DNA of 64,000 bases from Luscinia megarhynchos (taxonomy: Eukaryota; Chordata; Aves; Passeriformes; Turdidae), in NCBI GenBank assembly GCA_034336665.1, contig CM067592.1, positions 55,294,473-55,358,472 on the forward strand, read 5' to 3'. Both the position numbers and the translations under genes were made by a program. Positions within the stretch are counted from its first letter, which is position 1. Every line of letters begins with the position of its first letter. The notes below the pieces were generated by a model. That model was not told the DNA's origin. It did no database searches and saw nothing but the letters and a program-made list of their open reading frames with translations. Below, piece by piece: positions 13,400 to 24,159 of the stretch.

Positions 13400-16300
13400 A
13401 GGTCCTTTGAGATTCACTGCTTCTGCCAACACCAAAGCTGGCTCTGATTCTCCAGAGAATAGGCTCATTCCTGAAGCGTCTGCCCAGCACCATGACTAAT
13501 CATGCTCTGTCTCACCAGACAATGCTATAAAATGCAAACAAACACACATCCAGGGTGTTCCTTAAGTAGTGAACTACCTTATAATTGTGACATATTCCCT
13601 GCCTCCTTTGTTCTTATATTTTTAATGATTTTGCTGTCCTGGAATTTACACTATTGTATAATACACTCTCCTGTTCTCCCTCCTGTGCAGCCCCTTGACT
13701 AAAATAATCTACACTAAAATCACTACTACATCTAGTAGTGTAGGGACACATATGGACAGCTCCATTGAGGTGTGTAAGTAAAACCCATCGTGCCATTTAG
13801 CCCCTGCACAGCTTGCTGTCCTTACCAGGACAATGTCAGGGAGAAATCAATCCATCATTTGTCTAAGAAAACCTCTGTTGTGACTTGTTGCAAAGTGAGA
13901 GGGGTTTTGGAGACTGGCTGGAGTCACGTTAAGGTTGCAGATGAAAGATAATAGATGCTATGTCCTTGCCCTAGGAGGTACATTGCAGAGCCATTATATC
14001 TACATTACATCAAGGTTTCTACTGACATAATGTTAGGCATTGATCTTGCCTACTACATTATCTATAAAGCAGATGGTAAAGTAACACAAATATATCTACA
14101 CTATCACAACAATTTACTGTGCAAGGCCACTCATGCAACTACACATTCAGGTTATTTAGCACAGTTGAAAACTTTTGCTAGAACGTAAAAATTTCTTGGA
14201 GAAAAAAAATCAGTCCCATCTAAGGAAAAGAATTTGATCAGGGTCTGGCAAAGCATTAAAATCAGGGTATTAAGAAGGAAATTGCCCGCTCAGCAAAATA
14301 ATAAGATTCCTAAAATTAATAAGGCTATTTATTTTTATTTCCTCTGATTTGCCAGATATTGGAAGAAAGAGTATGTTTTGCCTGACAGTACTTTCTACTA
14401 TGTAAAACAACTGTTTGTAGAGAATACAAATCCATGAACTTCTATTTTAACCTTAAATATCTGATGCCATTAAGGATATTGCTGGCATGAAGAAGGATTA
14501 GCAAGTATATGCCAGAGTAAGCACAATTCTCAGAACCAAAGCAAAATAAGAACCCCAGAATTCAAGATGCAGAGGAAACTAAGGAGGTATTAATACGTTA
14601 TGCACCATTGCTAATATTTTGTCTAAAAATTATCCTAATTGCCTACGTGCATCCATTTAACAACTCAGGCTTAACCATTAAAATAAATATAAACTATCAG
14701 TATGGCTGTGATAGCTGCAGGATGTCATAGTGAAGATAAGAAACAGTACCTATATAGCACCAGATTTGGGACATCTATATTGTTAGATGCAAAGCAAGAG
14801 AACTGATCTGCCCTGTGACTTGGAAGCATCCAAGAAAGGTTGTGTCCAGGACCAGGAATCCCTGATTCAATCCACTTACTGCACCCTTGCTAGCACAGAG
14901 GCAAAAATTATCTCCTGTGCTGTATACTTTGCTGACTAAGGCATAGATTTGTTCAAAGTTCCTTCTGCTGAAAATATGTCTCATTAATGCAGCTTTCTTT
15001 CCATGTCATATATTATTGTCTTCTCTTTTACTACACAGGATGAACTTTTGTCTCCATAATTGCCCCTCCCACATTTCACATGATATGTATCCAACTATAG
15101 CCCATTCCTATAGTAGCACGGCTACATATTCAGATACACTATTTAATACTAGATTACTGTTTGGTCTATAAATCCAGGGCGATAGTACTGCATGAATTCT
15201 GCTTCGGATGAAGAGTGTTTTCTGAATCACTGTATGCTTTCATAACTTTCAAATATTTCCTTAAACAATCTAGAGAGGAAACTTGAAATCTGCACATTTT
15301 ATGTAATAATTTTGTTACTTTCTTGTTCTTTACAAGAAGACGCAGCTGAATCTCCTGTGCTATTGCCGTCACCTGAGGCTTTTACTCCATATGCTGCAGT
15401 CTTGTCTGGAAGACTGTATTTGCAGAACCAGAAAAAACAAGCTCAATAGAATATATTTTGTATCCAGTATATCCACATAGTGTGTATCCATATATATACA
15501 TGCCCAACCTAGGAAATGGCAAGATATTGCAAAGCATATGGATATGAGTAAAGTTGCCCTGACATTTCCCCTTTGCATTGTCATATTTTCCAAATGACTC
15601 AAACATCTTAGATTTAAAGAGAGAGGTACTTCTGCTTTTCAGAGATGCATTCTTTTCACCAATAAATCATACCTGTTATTTGCATAGGACTTTCTGATAG
15701 AAGAAAAAGAGCACAAGCTGAATGTTACATTGCAAGATAGCTACAGTTTAGACTTCCTTCATCCACCCTTAAAACTTTTTTTTTTCACTGTTGATTAAGT
15801 GCAGAAGTAATTCAGCTACACTTACTGTGAGAGTTAAAGAACAGGCAACAGTTTCCAGAAAAGTGGAACCTGTCTCCTTTGACAACCTAGGGTAGGGCAT
15901 ACCATTACTGATAATGGAGCAGGAAACACTAAAAAATACCGTAATTTTGGCCTTTGATGAGCTTTCCAATCAGAGATCTGTGAAACTTCACACTCAGGTC
16001 ATAATTTTCTTAACGCCTTGAAATTACTTGCTGAATTAAAGCTTTTGAATTGAGTGGAAAAAGGGGTTAGTTCTGACATCTAAAAATGCCCTGTAAAAGT
16101 ACAGCTGGTTGGAATCTTGACTTCTAAAGAACTTTAATAAAAACGCAAAGATTTCCATCAGTATTCTGAATAGCGCTCTCTTTTCTCTCCCTATAACAAG
16201 CTGCATCTACATCACCAGTGCAAGCTGATACAAGTGAGTTTTCTGTTGATATGCTTGTCAGCTTCCAAGAGACATATAACATATGGGAGTTTCCACTGGC

Positions 16301-19300
16301 TTTATGGGTAGCTATAAAGCTCTGGAGGACATACTGTCCCTTGCCTATAGCATTTTACAACTTAAAGGCTATCTCTCATCTACCTATTTTAATCACCATC
16401 TCTGTAGTTTACCTGTTTTTACACCTGCTTTTCATATTTTCAACTGCATTTTACAGTTACAGAATGGCATACACAGCATACCAAGATTATATAACCAAAT
16501 GCATTATACTATACAGTGTACTGAATTTTTGAATTTGACTTTAGTTAAGCATTTTGATATTAGCATAAAAGTCTCAGTTACTTCTTACTGTAATGTGCTC
16601 CAAGGCATTAGAGTTGCCATCAAAAGCTGCAACTACAGGCTTAGTGATTGGAATTACTTCTTATAGCCCTGTGTCATTAGTGAAGCCATGATGCCATCAG
16701 AAGTTACCAAGCTTTCAAATCAATGATAAAATGATTGCTTTTGAAAACATGTTTACACCTTACAAATGTTTGTTTTTTTCTTCAATGAAAGAAGAAAATG
16801 AATGTGAGTGATCCATCACATGATGTATTTCACTTACCACGGATGTTCAGCCTAAGCTGTTTCAAAAAGGAGATGACACCTACATGTGACCTCATAAAAA
16901 AACTTTATGAAGTTCCATGTGATTTTCTTATGCAACATGAGAGATCTACTGGCAACAGACAAAACCAAAAGGAACCAAGAAGACAGTTAGTTTTTACAAG
17001 CATAAAAGCAATCAGACTCATGAGATGAATTAGGCAAACTATATTCAGTGTATTTTTTCCAGAGTACAATCTCTTTACACCTTTAGCAACCTGCCCATAA
17101 CAGAGAAACAAAGAATTTACTATACAAAGATTTTCCAGATCAGCGAAGCCCTGTGAGTGTTGTGCTGGCAGGGAACACAGCCCAAGCAGTAGTCTGGCAA
17201 GTTGTTTCACAGCACAATGTGGCATGGGTGAGATGAACACTGCAGCAGCAGAGCAACAGGTAAGGAAGAGTGGCAGCTCAAAAAAGGAAGGGTGACAGAA
17301 AAAAATCACAAATGAAGTTGCCATGAAGAGTTATTTTTAGCTGGCAATACTTGCATGTATTGCCATATGCCCTTCCAGTATATTATGACTTACTCACCAC
17401 AGGGCTGGCCCACACCAAGGCAGCAACAGGTGACCAAGGCCAACCTCTACAGGCACCATACATAACGAGAAAAGCAGGTTTTTTTTTCCCCCCAGCATTT
17501 ACAGTTTTATTAGTCTTTCACTTTTTCATTGATACTAGAGACCTGAATGGAAAACTGGACATTTTTCTCCTCCTCATTCTTCCCACCGGCTGCTTATGCC
17601 AGCCTGAGCGTCTGGCTGGTCACAGGGTAAACCCAGCTGGTCTATCTGAGAGGAAGTAGAAAGAGAAACATGCAGGGTGGCTGTGTGGGCACATGGGGAC
17701 TCACATTAGCACCAGGCAAGATGGGGAGTGTGGGAAGGCGGGCAATATCATCACCTTCACCAGCTCTGACAAGTTATGTGAACGTTCAAATTATTTGTTG
17801 CATTTAAAAATATGCTGCAATTTTAAAATTTTGCTGAATATATGCAGGCTTGAACAACATGCTCATTTGAGCTTGATGGAAATTGGCTGGAGGCAGCCTG
17901 CAGCAGCATCGTCTAACACCTGCTACCCTGCCAGCACTCACCCGTTTCTGAGCTGGAACAAGTGAACATTGTTTCATGAGAATCCAATATGTCCATGTTT
18001 GTTTACAGTTCTCATTAGGAGAATGAATTGTTAATCCACCACTAAAAGTGACTATTTTATCAGGCACAAAAGCACAAATACTTGCAGAGCCATTGGCATC
18101 TGCCCACCAAATTCAGGATGCTGAATTCCCAAAAAAGTAGACTACAAATAGCCATACAAGCATTACAGCTTTTATTTAATTCATTTGGAAGTGGCCATCT
18201 TTCCATATTAGCAACATTTTATAGCAAGAAATGCAACCAAAATTTCAAAAGCTGCCTTTCCAGACCTTAGTCTGCTGGCATAATTTTATCTATTCCAGAG
18301 GCTTAGGTCTCTGTTAGTTTATCTGTGTGAAGTAAAGACTGTAAAATGTATTTGCAAGTGATGAATGGCAAGTGTGCAGCTGCAGACTAACCTTTGGCCT
18401 CCTTAAGGTTTCTCTCTTCAAAGTGAGGCTAATATAAGTGACTTAGGCTAACCTGGGCTTAAAAGACTTAAAAAGCAAAGCTCCGGTCTGTAGTGATATT
18501 TGTCTTACCCCAGTACTTCTCACATTCCTGGAAGAAAAATATTACTGTGTGAGTACCTTTATATAACTCCACTGAAAATTCCAATGCAGAGCAAAAGGCT
18601 TCACTGTTTTAAGACCAAGTAAAGAAATAAGGTTCTACTCATAGTATCATTGTCTCCACTATTTTTTTTTTTTTAATGGCACTTCAATGTCCTCAAGGGA
18701 GAAAGAGAAAGAACACTTCCTGGTATTAACAGTATGTGAAAACATGTAAACCAGTGGTTTTGAGATGCAGTAGTTACCTTGCAAAGTCACGCCCTGATTA
18801 CTTCACGGTAACTCATCTGTGTAGTTATGCCAAAAATAAAAGTGTATGTACAGGAGATATCATGAAACAGCTGGGATGGAATGTTATTCTGAGCTATTTC
18901 CTCAGACAAGTATAGTTCCTAACTGCGTGTTCTTACAGGGTAGCTGCAACCTGTGGGGAAAATTTCAATGGACAGACATTATAATCCCCCAAATCCTGTG
19001 ATTCTGGGAAGTAAATGAGGCTATGGAAAGTAACTCTTTTTTTGGCTGTTATTTATATGTAGAAGAGAGGTGCTAAAGAACAAGCTCTGCAGAAGACCTT
19101 TCATCAGGCAGAATAAAGGCATAGTCACTGCTGCAAAGCATTTTGGACATGATTGCACAGAATTTAGTTCTTAGGTCAACAGAAAAAAAACCACAAAGGA
19201 AGAATAAGCAACAAACTAGGTGTTTCTATTGCTGCTGCTGTTTCTCTAGTTTATGTAAAGGACATTTTCAAGCCCCCAGTAGTAACTAAAATAGCTGAAA

Positions 19301-19500
19301 TTAGTTCTGCTTTTTTCAAGTCACTGTCAGTTGTTATAAAGCAGTGACTTATCATGAATGACAGACAAATCCAAAGACTTTAAACGTAATGTCTGAAGCC
19401 CACAAGTTCAACAGATTGGGAGACAACAATATGCATTGTACATAATTGTTACACAGTTCTTACCATGTAATCAGATTTTTAGAACTGGATGGCACTTTGT
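13400..19500. other. Intergenic DNA, no gene seen
   Basis: No exon, RNA gene or confidently named repeat was recognised. The longest frame, on the minus strand at 16905-17324, is rich in Leu, Phe and Cys and looks like chance. T-rich stretches occur near 15777 and 18660. Confidence 0.5.
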
Positions 19501-19504
19501 CACT

Positions 19505-19640
19505 GTTTGGTGGTTTTTTTGTTTCTTTTGTTCTGGGGGTTTTTGTTGTTTTTTGTTTTGGGGTTTTATTTTTTCGTGTATGTATTCCGTTTTGGGTTTT
19601 GTTTGCTTGTTTGCTTGTTTTGCTTTAGTTTCTAGTTTTT
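19505..19640. repeat. T/G-rich simple sequence
   Basis: The plus strand is almost entirely T and G, with runs such as GGGGGTTTTTGTTGTTTTTT and GGGGTTTT, ending in GTTTGCTTGTTTGCTTGTTT. Plus-strand ORFs crossing it are Phe/Cys/Gly-rich artefacts. Confidence 0.8.
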
Positions 19641-19699
19641 GTTCCCTGAAATGTAATCCTTAGCTGCCCAGGTAAACAAGTAAGATGGGGTGCTTTACT

Positions 19700-22600
19700 C
19701 CCATCCTTTGTGTTGCAAATCTGTTATAGTATAGCATCTTCTAGAATAGAGACAGGCACAGGCAATTTTTGCCCTTAGTCTCACAGTATCTCTGTGCATG
19801 TGGAAAAATACAGTACCATACAGTACCTCCAAGTCCTTGGTGGGAAGTTGTAGAGAATTATTCTGGGCAGCTATCTTGTCTTACTAAAACATATTTTTTC
19901 CTTCAAAAAGGCCTGTCTTGTGAAACAAGTGGGCTGACAAATCAGGTCATTATATGCCTAGGTCAAACAAAAAGCAAGCTCTTCCCCAAAACTCAACAGT
20001 TCCTGATTTTGAGTTCAGACACCCCCACACTTCTCCTGCACTGAGCTCCATTTCGGCCCTGAGTGGTGTTTACCCACACTGCTCTGGAACTCCCTTATCT
20101 AATACACTGTCTTTCATATTGCACCTGGGCTTCTGTTCACACACGTTTTCAGCTTAAAAGGTGCCTTGTTGATATCATTCTGCTGTACAAACACCAAGAT
20201 GTTTGTCTGCCCTCTGCTGTGAGGCAAAGAATCACAGAACAAGTGCATCATACTTCCTTCTCATGGCAGCCTTTGTATAAGCATCTCCCAGCTCACCTCG
20301 TTCCCCTTGGCTCGCATTTCTGAGTGCCAGTCAGTTCTCCAGGCTCATCTGTGGTGCCTTGAGGCAGCAGCTTAGCTCAGCATGGCTTCCAAGCTCCCAG
20401 CTCCCACTGCACTTATGCAGACTGTGCCTCTTGCTGACAGCAGTGACTGCAGTAAGACAGCTCAGGCAGCCCCTCCAGCTTGAATGCGTGGACAAGGATG
20501 GGGATGGACAGGAAACATGAACCACAGCTACCTGAAGTCAACATTTGTGAGCTGCCATGAAGCAACATTCTGTACGAGGACATAGCTTTTACAAAGAAAA
20601 CAAAGGAAAAAAATACAATGTATCCAGCAGGATTTCAAATTACTTATGCGGGTATTTAAAACTCTGACTCAAACCAGGCAGCAGAAACATGGGACTTTGC
20701 TAAAGCTGCCTGGAAACTACACCTGCCATTTGAATATGCTTCTTTGAGAACTGTCATCCTGACAGCTTCTTCACATCTCTTAAAATAAATGTATATTAAA
20801 TTTGAACTTCTTGATGAGGAAGGGATTTTTGGGGACTTGTAGCAGCAGGAAATATAACTGCCTCTTACTCAGTAAGGGCTAACAATAAAAAAAAAAAATT
20901 AATACTAAATCCTAGAATAAACGAGAAATGGTTTATATAAAGGTGCTGAAGAGATTTGACATGCAGAAGAATGGTAATTTCCACAAAACTTAATGGACTT
21001 TCCACACTACAGTGAGTCACTAAACACATGCCCATTTATTATCCCAAAAATGGAACAGTGAAGTACATCAAATGAATCAAATGCAAGCAAGAAACTCCCA
21101 GTCACTTCATCATATGGGTCTGTAAATTTACAAATTGCAAACATTAGTTCAAAGAGATGCTGGGAATTCCTCAGGTTTCTTATATGATGGTGGACGTGTT
21201 AATTTGCACTTGAATACTTCAGCTATTCATAAATTAAAAAGAACAGGATGACCATAAATACCTATTAGCCTGCAAAAGATTATCAAGATGTGCCATAAAA
21301 TACATTTTACTTTTTTCTCTTAGACTTCAATGTTCAGTCATTTTTCCTCCTAAATGCCTCTTTATTCAAACAAGATGTTTTGGCCAAAAAATAATGCTTC
21401 CAAATTTCAAAAATGAGTATTTAGTGTCAAATTTGTAGTTTTTTGCCTTTACTGAGAGAAGATGCCTTGAAACAACACAGATATAGCATACTCTAGCTCT
21501 TTTTAAAAAAATAAAAGTGCCAGGGTTCAGCTGGGTTTGAATCCCTTCTACTGTTGTTGGTACTCCAGGACAGCAACGTTTTTCTAACAGGAACCCTCTG
21601 TCCTCAAGCCTAGATTTTAGTCATCGATGGGTTATCCTAATCTGATCTCATGTTTCCATTTTCCTCCCGTTCCAACTGACTCACTTTGCTCTTCAGATGT
21701 ATGCATACAGAGAAAATCATCCTTGCGCTGCTGAACCTCTCTATATTCACTGCCACATTCACCCATTTCCTTGGTAACAAAATTACTTCACACCAAGTTA
21801 TTGTTACATTTATTTTAGGCATCTCTCTGCAGATCTATTTTCTTCTTTTGTGTGGTCAGACCAGAACAGTTTACAATGGGCTATTTTTTTTAAGCTGATG
21901 ACTGAAGCTGATTATACTTATGAGAGCAGATAAAAAACCCAAGTCTTTGAAGCATTGTGGAAAGCTGTGAAGGCATATCCAGGCTGCTGCTGGAAGCCCT
22001 GCATGGGGACCTTTCTCATAAAGGTGGAACTAGGAAAGTAGTAATTAACACTCCTTGTCCTGTCCACTACAACTGTGATCCTTCTAACATTAGGCCTAAA
22101 TAAGGTGTTTCATTTACAGTGTATAAGTATATAGCCAGCTTCAGAATCAATGGTCTCCAATTTTTTGTCAATATTTTGAGAAAAAATTATTTTAATGGCT
22201 ACCCAAGGAAATTAGTGCATATGTAGCTTGAACTACAAATACAAAATAGTACAAAACCACACAAGTTAAAAAGAAAACTATGTTAATATTGTGCATGAAT
22301 CTAATACCAGGAGGCCTGAATTACATCAAATGGCTCTGATGATTGCAAAAACATAAACACAAAACAGTTTATTCTGGATTCAGAACAGAAAACAGGAAAT
22401 AACACAACCGGCCCACTCATCTGCAGATGCTAATTTCAGGAGAGGATCTCTTCTGTGGAAATTTGCCGGCTCCTATATTTCAGTAGATTTCTAATGTAAA
22501 CTGCAACAACTTTGGAGTTTAATTTCATTGGACTGTATAGTGGACTCCAATAGACTCAGCTTATCAACCTTAATGACCACAGTATAACTTACATTTTGTC

Positions 22601-22840
22601 TTGTGCTGCAGAAACTCCAGGAGTTGTGTGAGCCCAGGACAGGGTATAAAGGATTGAGTGAATGGGAATTCCTGAACTCCCACTCTGCAGCACTTGGAAC
22701 GAAATATCAATAAAGAGGTCAGCTAATTATTTCACAACCAAAAGCTTGTGATTTAAAAAAAAACAGTATAAAAAATTCAATCTCCCACCCGAGGGTTCCT
22801 GGCAGCACCGGGAGCTGCTATCTGCGCGGAGCGGGCGCTC
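19700..22840. other. Intergenic DNA between T/G tract and DTWD2 CpG island
   Basis: No gene was recognised. A somewhat GC-richer block at 20030-20530 contains no repeat I can name. The sequence changes abruptly to CpG-rich DNA at about 22790-22850. Confidence 0.45.
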
Positions 22841-22970
22841 TCGGCTCCAGGCCTGGGCTAATTGTCGGCGTCTCTCGGCGGTGCCGGGGCCCCTGCGGTG
22901 AGGGCAGCGGCGGGGGCGGGCAGGGGCTCCCGGTTCCCGGCTCCCCGTTCCCGCGGGATGGGGCTCCCCC

Positions 22971-23310
22971 TGTCCCGGTCCCACTGTCCCTGTCCCGGTC
23001 CCGATCCCGGTCCCTGTCCCACTGTCCCGGTCCCACTGTCCCGGTCCCACTGTCCCGATCCCGGTCCCGGTCCCACTGTCCCGGTCCCGGTCCCGGTCCC
23101 ACTGTCCCTGTCCCACTGTCCCGGTCCCGGTCCCTGTCCCACTGTCCCGGTCCCACTGTCCCGATCCCGGTCCCGGTCCCACTGTCCCTGTCCCACTGTC
23201 CCGGTCCCACTGTCCCGGTCCCACGGTCCCGATCCCGGTCCCACGGTCCCTGTCCCGGTCCCGGTCCCACTGTCCCGGTCCCACTGTCCCGGTCCCGGTC
23301 CCGGTCCCGG
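22971..23310. repeat. GGTCCC / ACTGTCCC minisatellite with G-quadruplex potential
   Basis: About 340 bp are built almost entirely from GGTCCC hexamers and ACTGTCCC octamers, with variants GATCCC, CTGTCCC and ACGGTCCC, in irregular order. The minus strand therefore carries dozens of GGG runs with 3-5 nt spacers. At 23288-23308 four C-runs three bases apart give a canonical four-tract G-quadruplex motif on the minus strand. The array starts about 600 bp and ends about 263 bp upstream of the DTWD2 start codon. It contains no stops in most frames, so it creates long false ORFs on both strands. Its length is likely to vary between individuals. Confidence 0.9.
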
Positions 23311-23399
23311 CAGTGCCCGGCAAGGCCCAGCGGCCCCTCGCGACCGCCGCGTGCCGACAGCGCCCCCTGCCGGACGCGCCCCACAGCGCAGCGCGAGCG

Positions 23400-23572
23400 G
23401 CTCGCATTGGCACCGCCCCAGTGGGCGGGGCTCCGCCGGCGCTTGGCGCGCTCCCATTGGGCGAGTTCCGGGAAGGGGCGGTGCCGCCTCCTCACGTGAG
23501 CGGGGGCCGCGCGCTCTCTCGCCCGATGGCGCCCCCTGGCGGTCGGCGGCCTGGCGGTCCCGTCACGCCGGC
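23400..23572 (+). promoter_or_regulatory. DTWD2: DTWD2 proximal CpG-island promoter
   Basis: Immediately upstream of the DTWD2 start codon lie two inverted CCAAT boxes (ATTGG at 23406-23410 and 23456-23460, 50 bp apart). GC boxes are at 23412-23419 (reverse), 23423-23430 and 23475-23481. An ETS/STAT-like TTCCGGGAA lies at 23466-23474, and a palindromic E-box TCACGTGA at 23492-23499. There is no TATA box. The motif spacing points to transcription starting roughly between 23500 and 23560. An out-of-frame ATG at 23526 lies in this interval. Confidence 0.7.
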
Positions 23573-23706
23573 ATGGAGGGGAGCGGCGGCGGCGGGGCGG
23601 ATCCGGGCCCGGCCACGGCCCCGGGCGGGGAGGGCGAGGGCTGCGAGGGGCTGTGGGAGCTGCCGGTGGAGCACTGCGAGAGGCGGCCCGTGTGCGGGCG
23701 CTGCAG
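23573..23706 (+). CDS. DTWD2: DTWD2 exon 1 (N-terminus)
   Basis: The ATG at 23573 has G at -3 and +4. It opens a Gly/Glu-rich, poorly conserved N-terminus (residues 1-25) that passes into the conserved LWELPVE segment (27-33) and then ERRPVCGRC. C41 and C44 are the first half of a Cys cluster. The exon ends in AG followed by GTGACG (donor GT at 23707), phase 2; the split codon is completed as Ser45 by exon 2. DTWD2 transfers the 3-amino-3-carboxypropyl group from S-adenosylmethionine to tRNA uridine, forming acp3U in the D-loop (position 20a, from published work on the human enzyme). The frame stays open upstream to 22862, but that extension reads through the minisatellite and is not credible. 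Identification rests on the joined exons 1-4. Confidence 0.92.
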
Positions 23707-23984
23707 GTGACGCGGGCGTGGGGCCGCGGAGGTGCCGCGGGGCCGGTGGGTCCCGCCCCGCTGCCGTGAGGTGGCGCCGAGGCCCGGGCGGGCGCCGGTC
23801 GGGCGCTCGGCAGGCACCGAGCCGCCCTCAGGGCACCCGCGCGGAGCGGGTCTGCGCGAGCGGGGTCTCGCTCGCCCTGTGCGCCCTCCAGCGCCTGTGG
23901 CATCGCACAGTCAGGAACGGGTCGGGCTGGCGGGCACCGCGCTGGCCGTCTGGTCCAGCTCCCTGCTCTAGCAGGACCATCCCA

Positions 23985-24155
23985 AAGCACGCGGCAAAGG
24001 ATTGCATCCAGATGGTTCTTCGATATCCCAGTGACGGAGACTCCACAACCTCTCTGGACAATCTGTTCCAGACAGTAGAGAAGTTCTTCCTCATGTTCAG
24101 GTGGAACTCTCCTTGTGCGTCAGTTTCTGCTTGTTGCCTCTTGTCCTGAGGCCGT
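23985..24155 (-). mobile_element. CR1 LINE 3' fragment (antisense), intron 1
   Basis: GAGACTCCACAACCTCTCTG followed by GACAATCTGTTCCAGACAGT, AAGTTCTTCCTCATGTTCAG and TTGCCTCTTGTCCTG is the reverse complement of the end of the CR1 reverse-transcriptase ORF. It lies about 280 bp downstream of DTWD2 exon 1 and explains the C-terminal half of a long open frame crossing it. The right boundary is uncertain. Confidence 0.8.
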
Positions 24156-24159
24156 CTTG

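Noticed and set aside
16905..17324. 139-codon minus-strand ORF
   Set aside because: Leu/Phe/Cys-rich composition of chance AT-rich frames, with no motif or homology recognised.
22862..23572. In-frame N-terminal extension of DTWD2
   Set aside because: The frame is open but would translate the minisatellite and promoter; the ATG at 23573 has a good context and fits the family.
22727..24149. Long open frames of 199-390 codons on both strands around the DTWD2 CpG island
   Set aside because: Their core is the GGTCCC minisatellite translated in different frames (repeats such as GTVGPGQWDRD), and the rest is stop-poor CpG-island or CR1 sequence.
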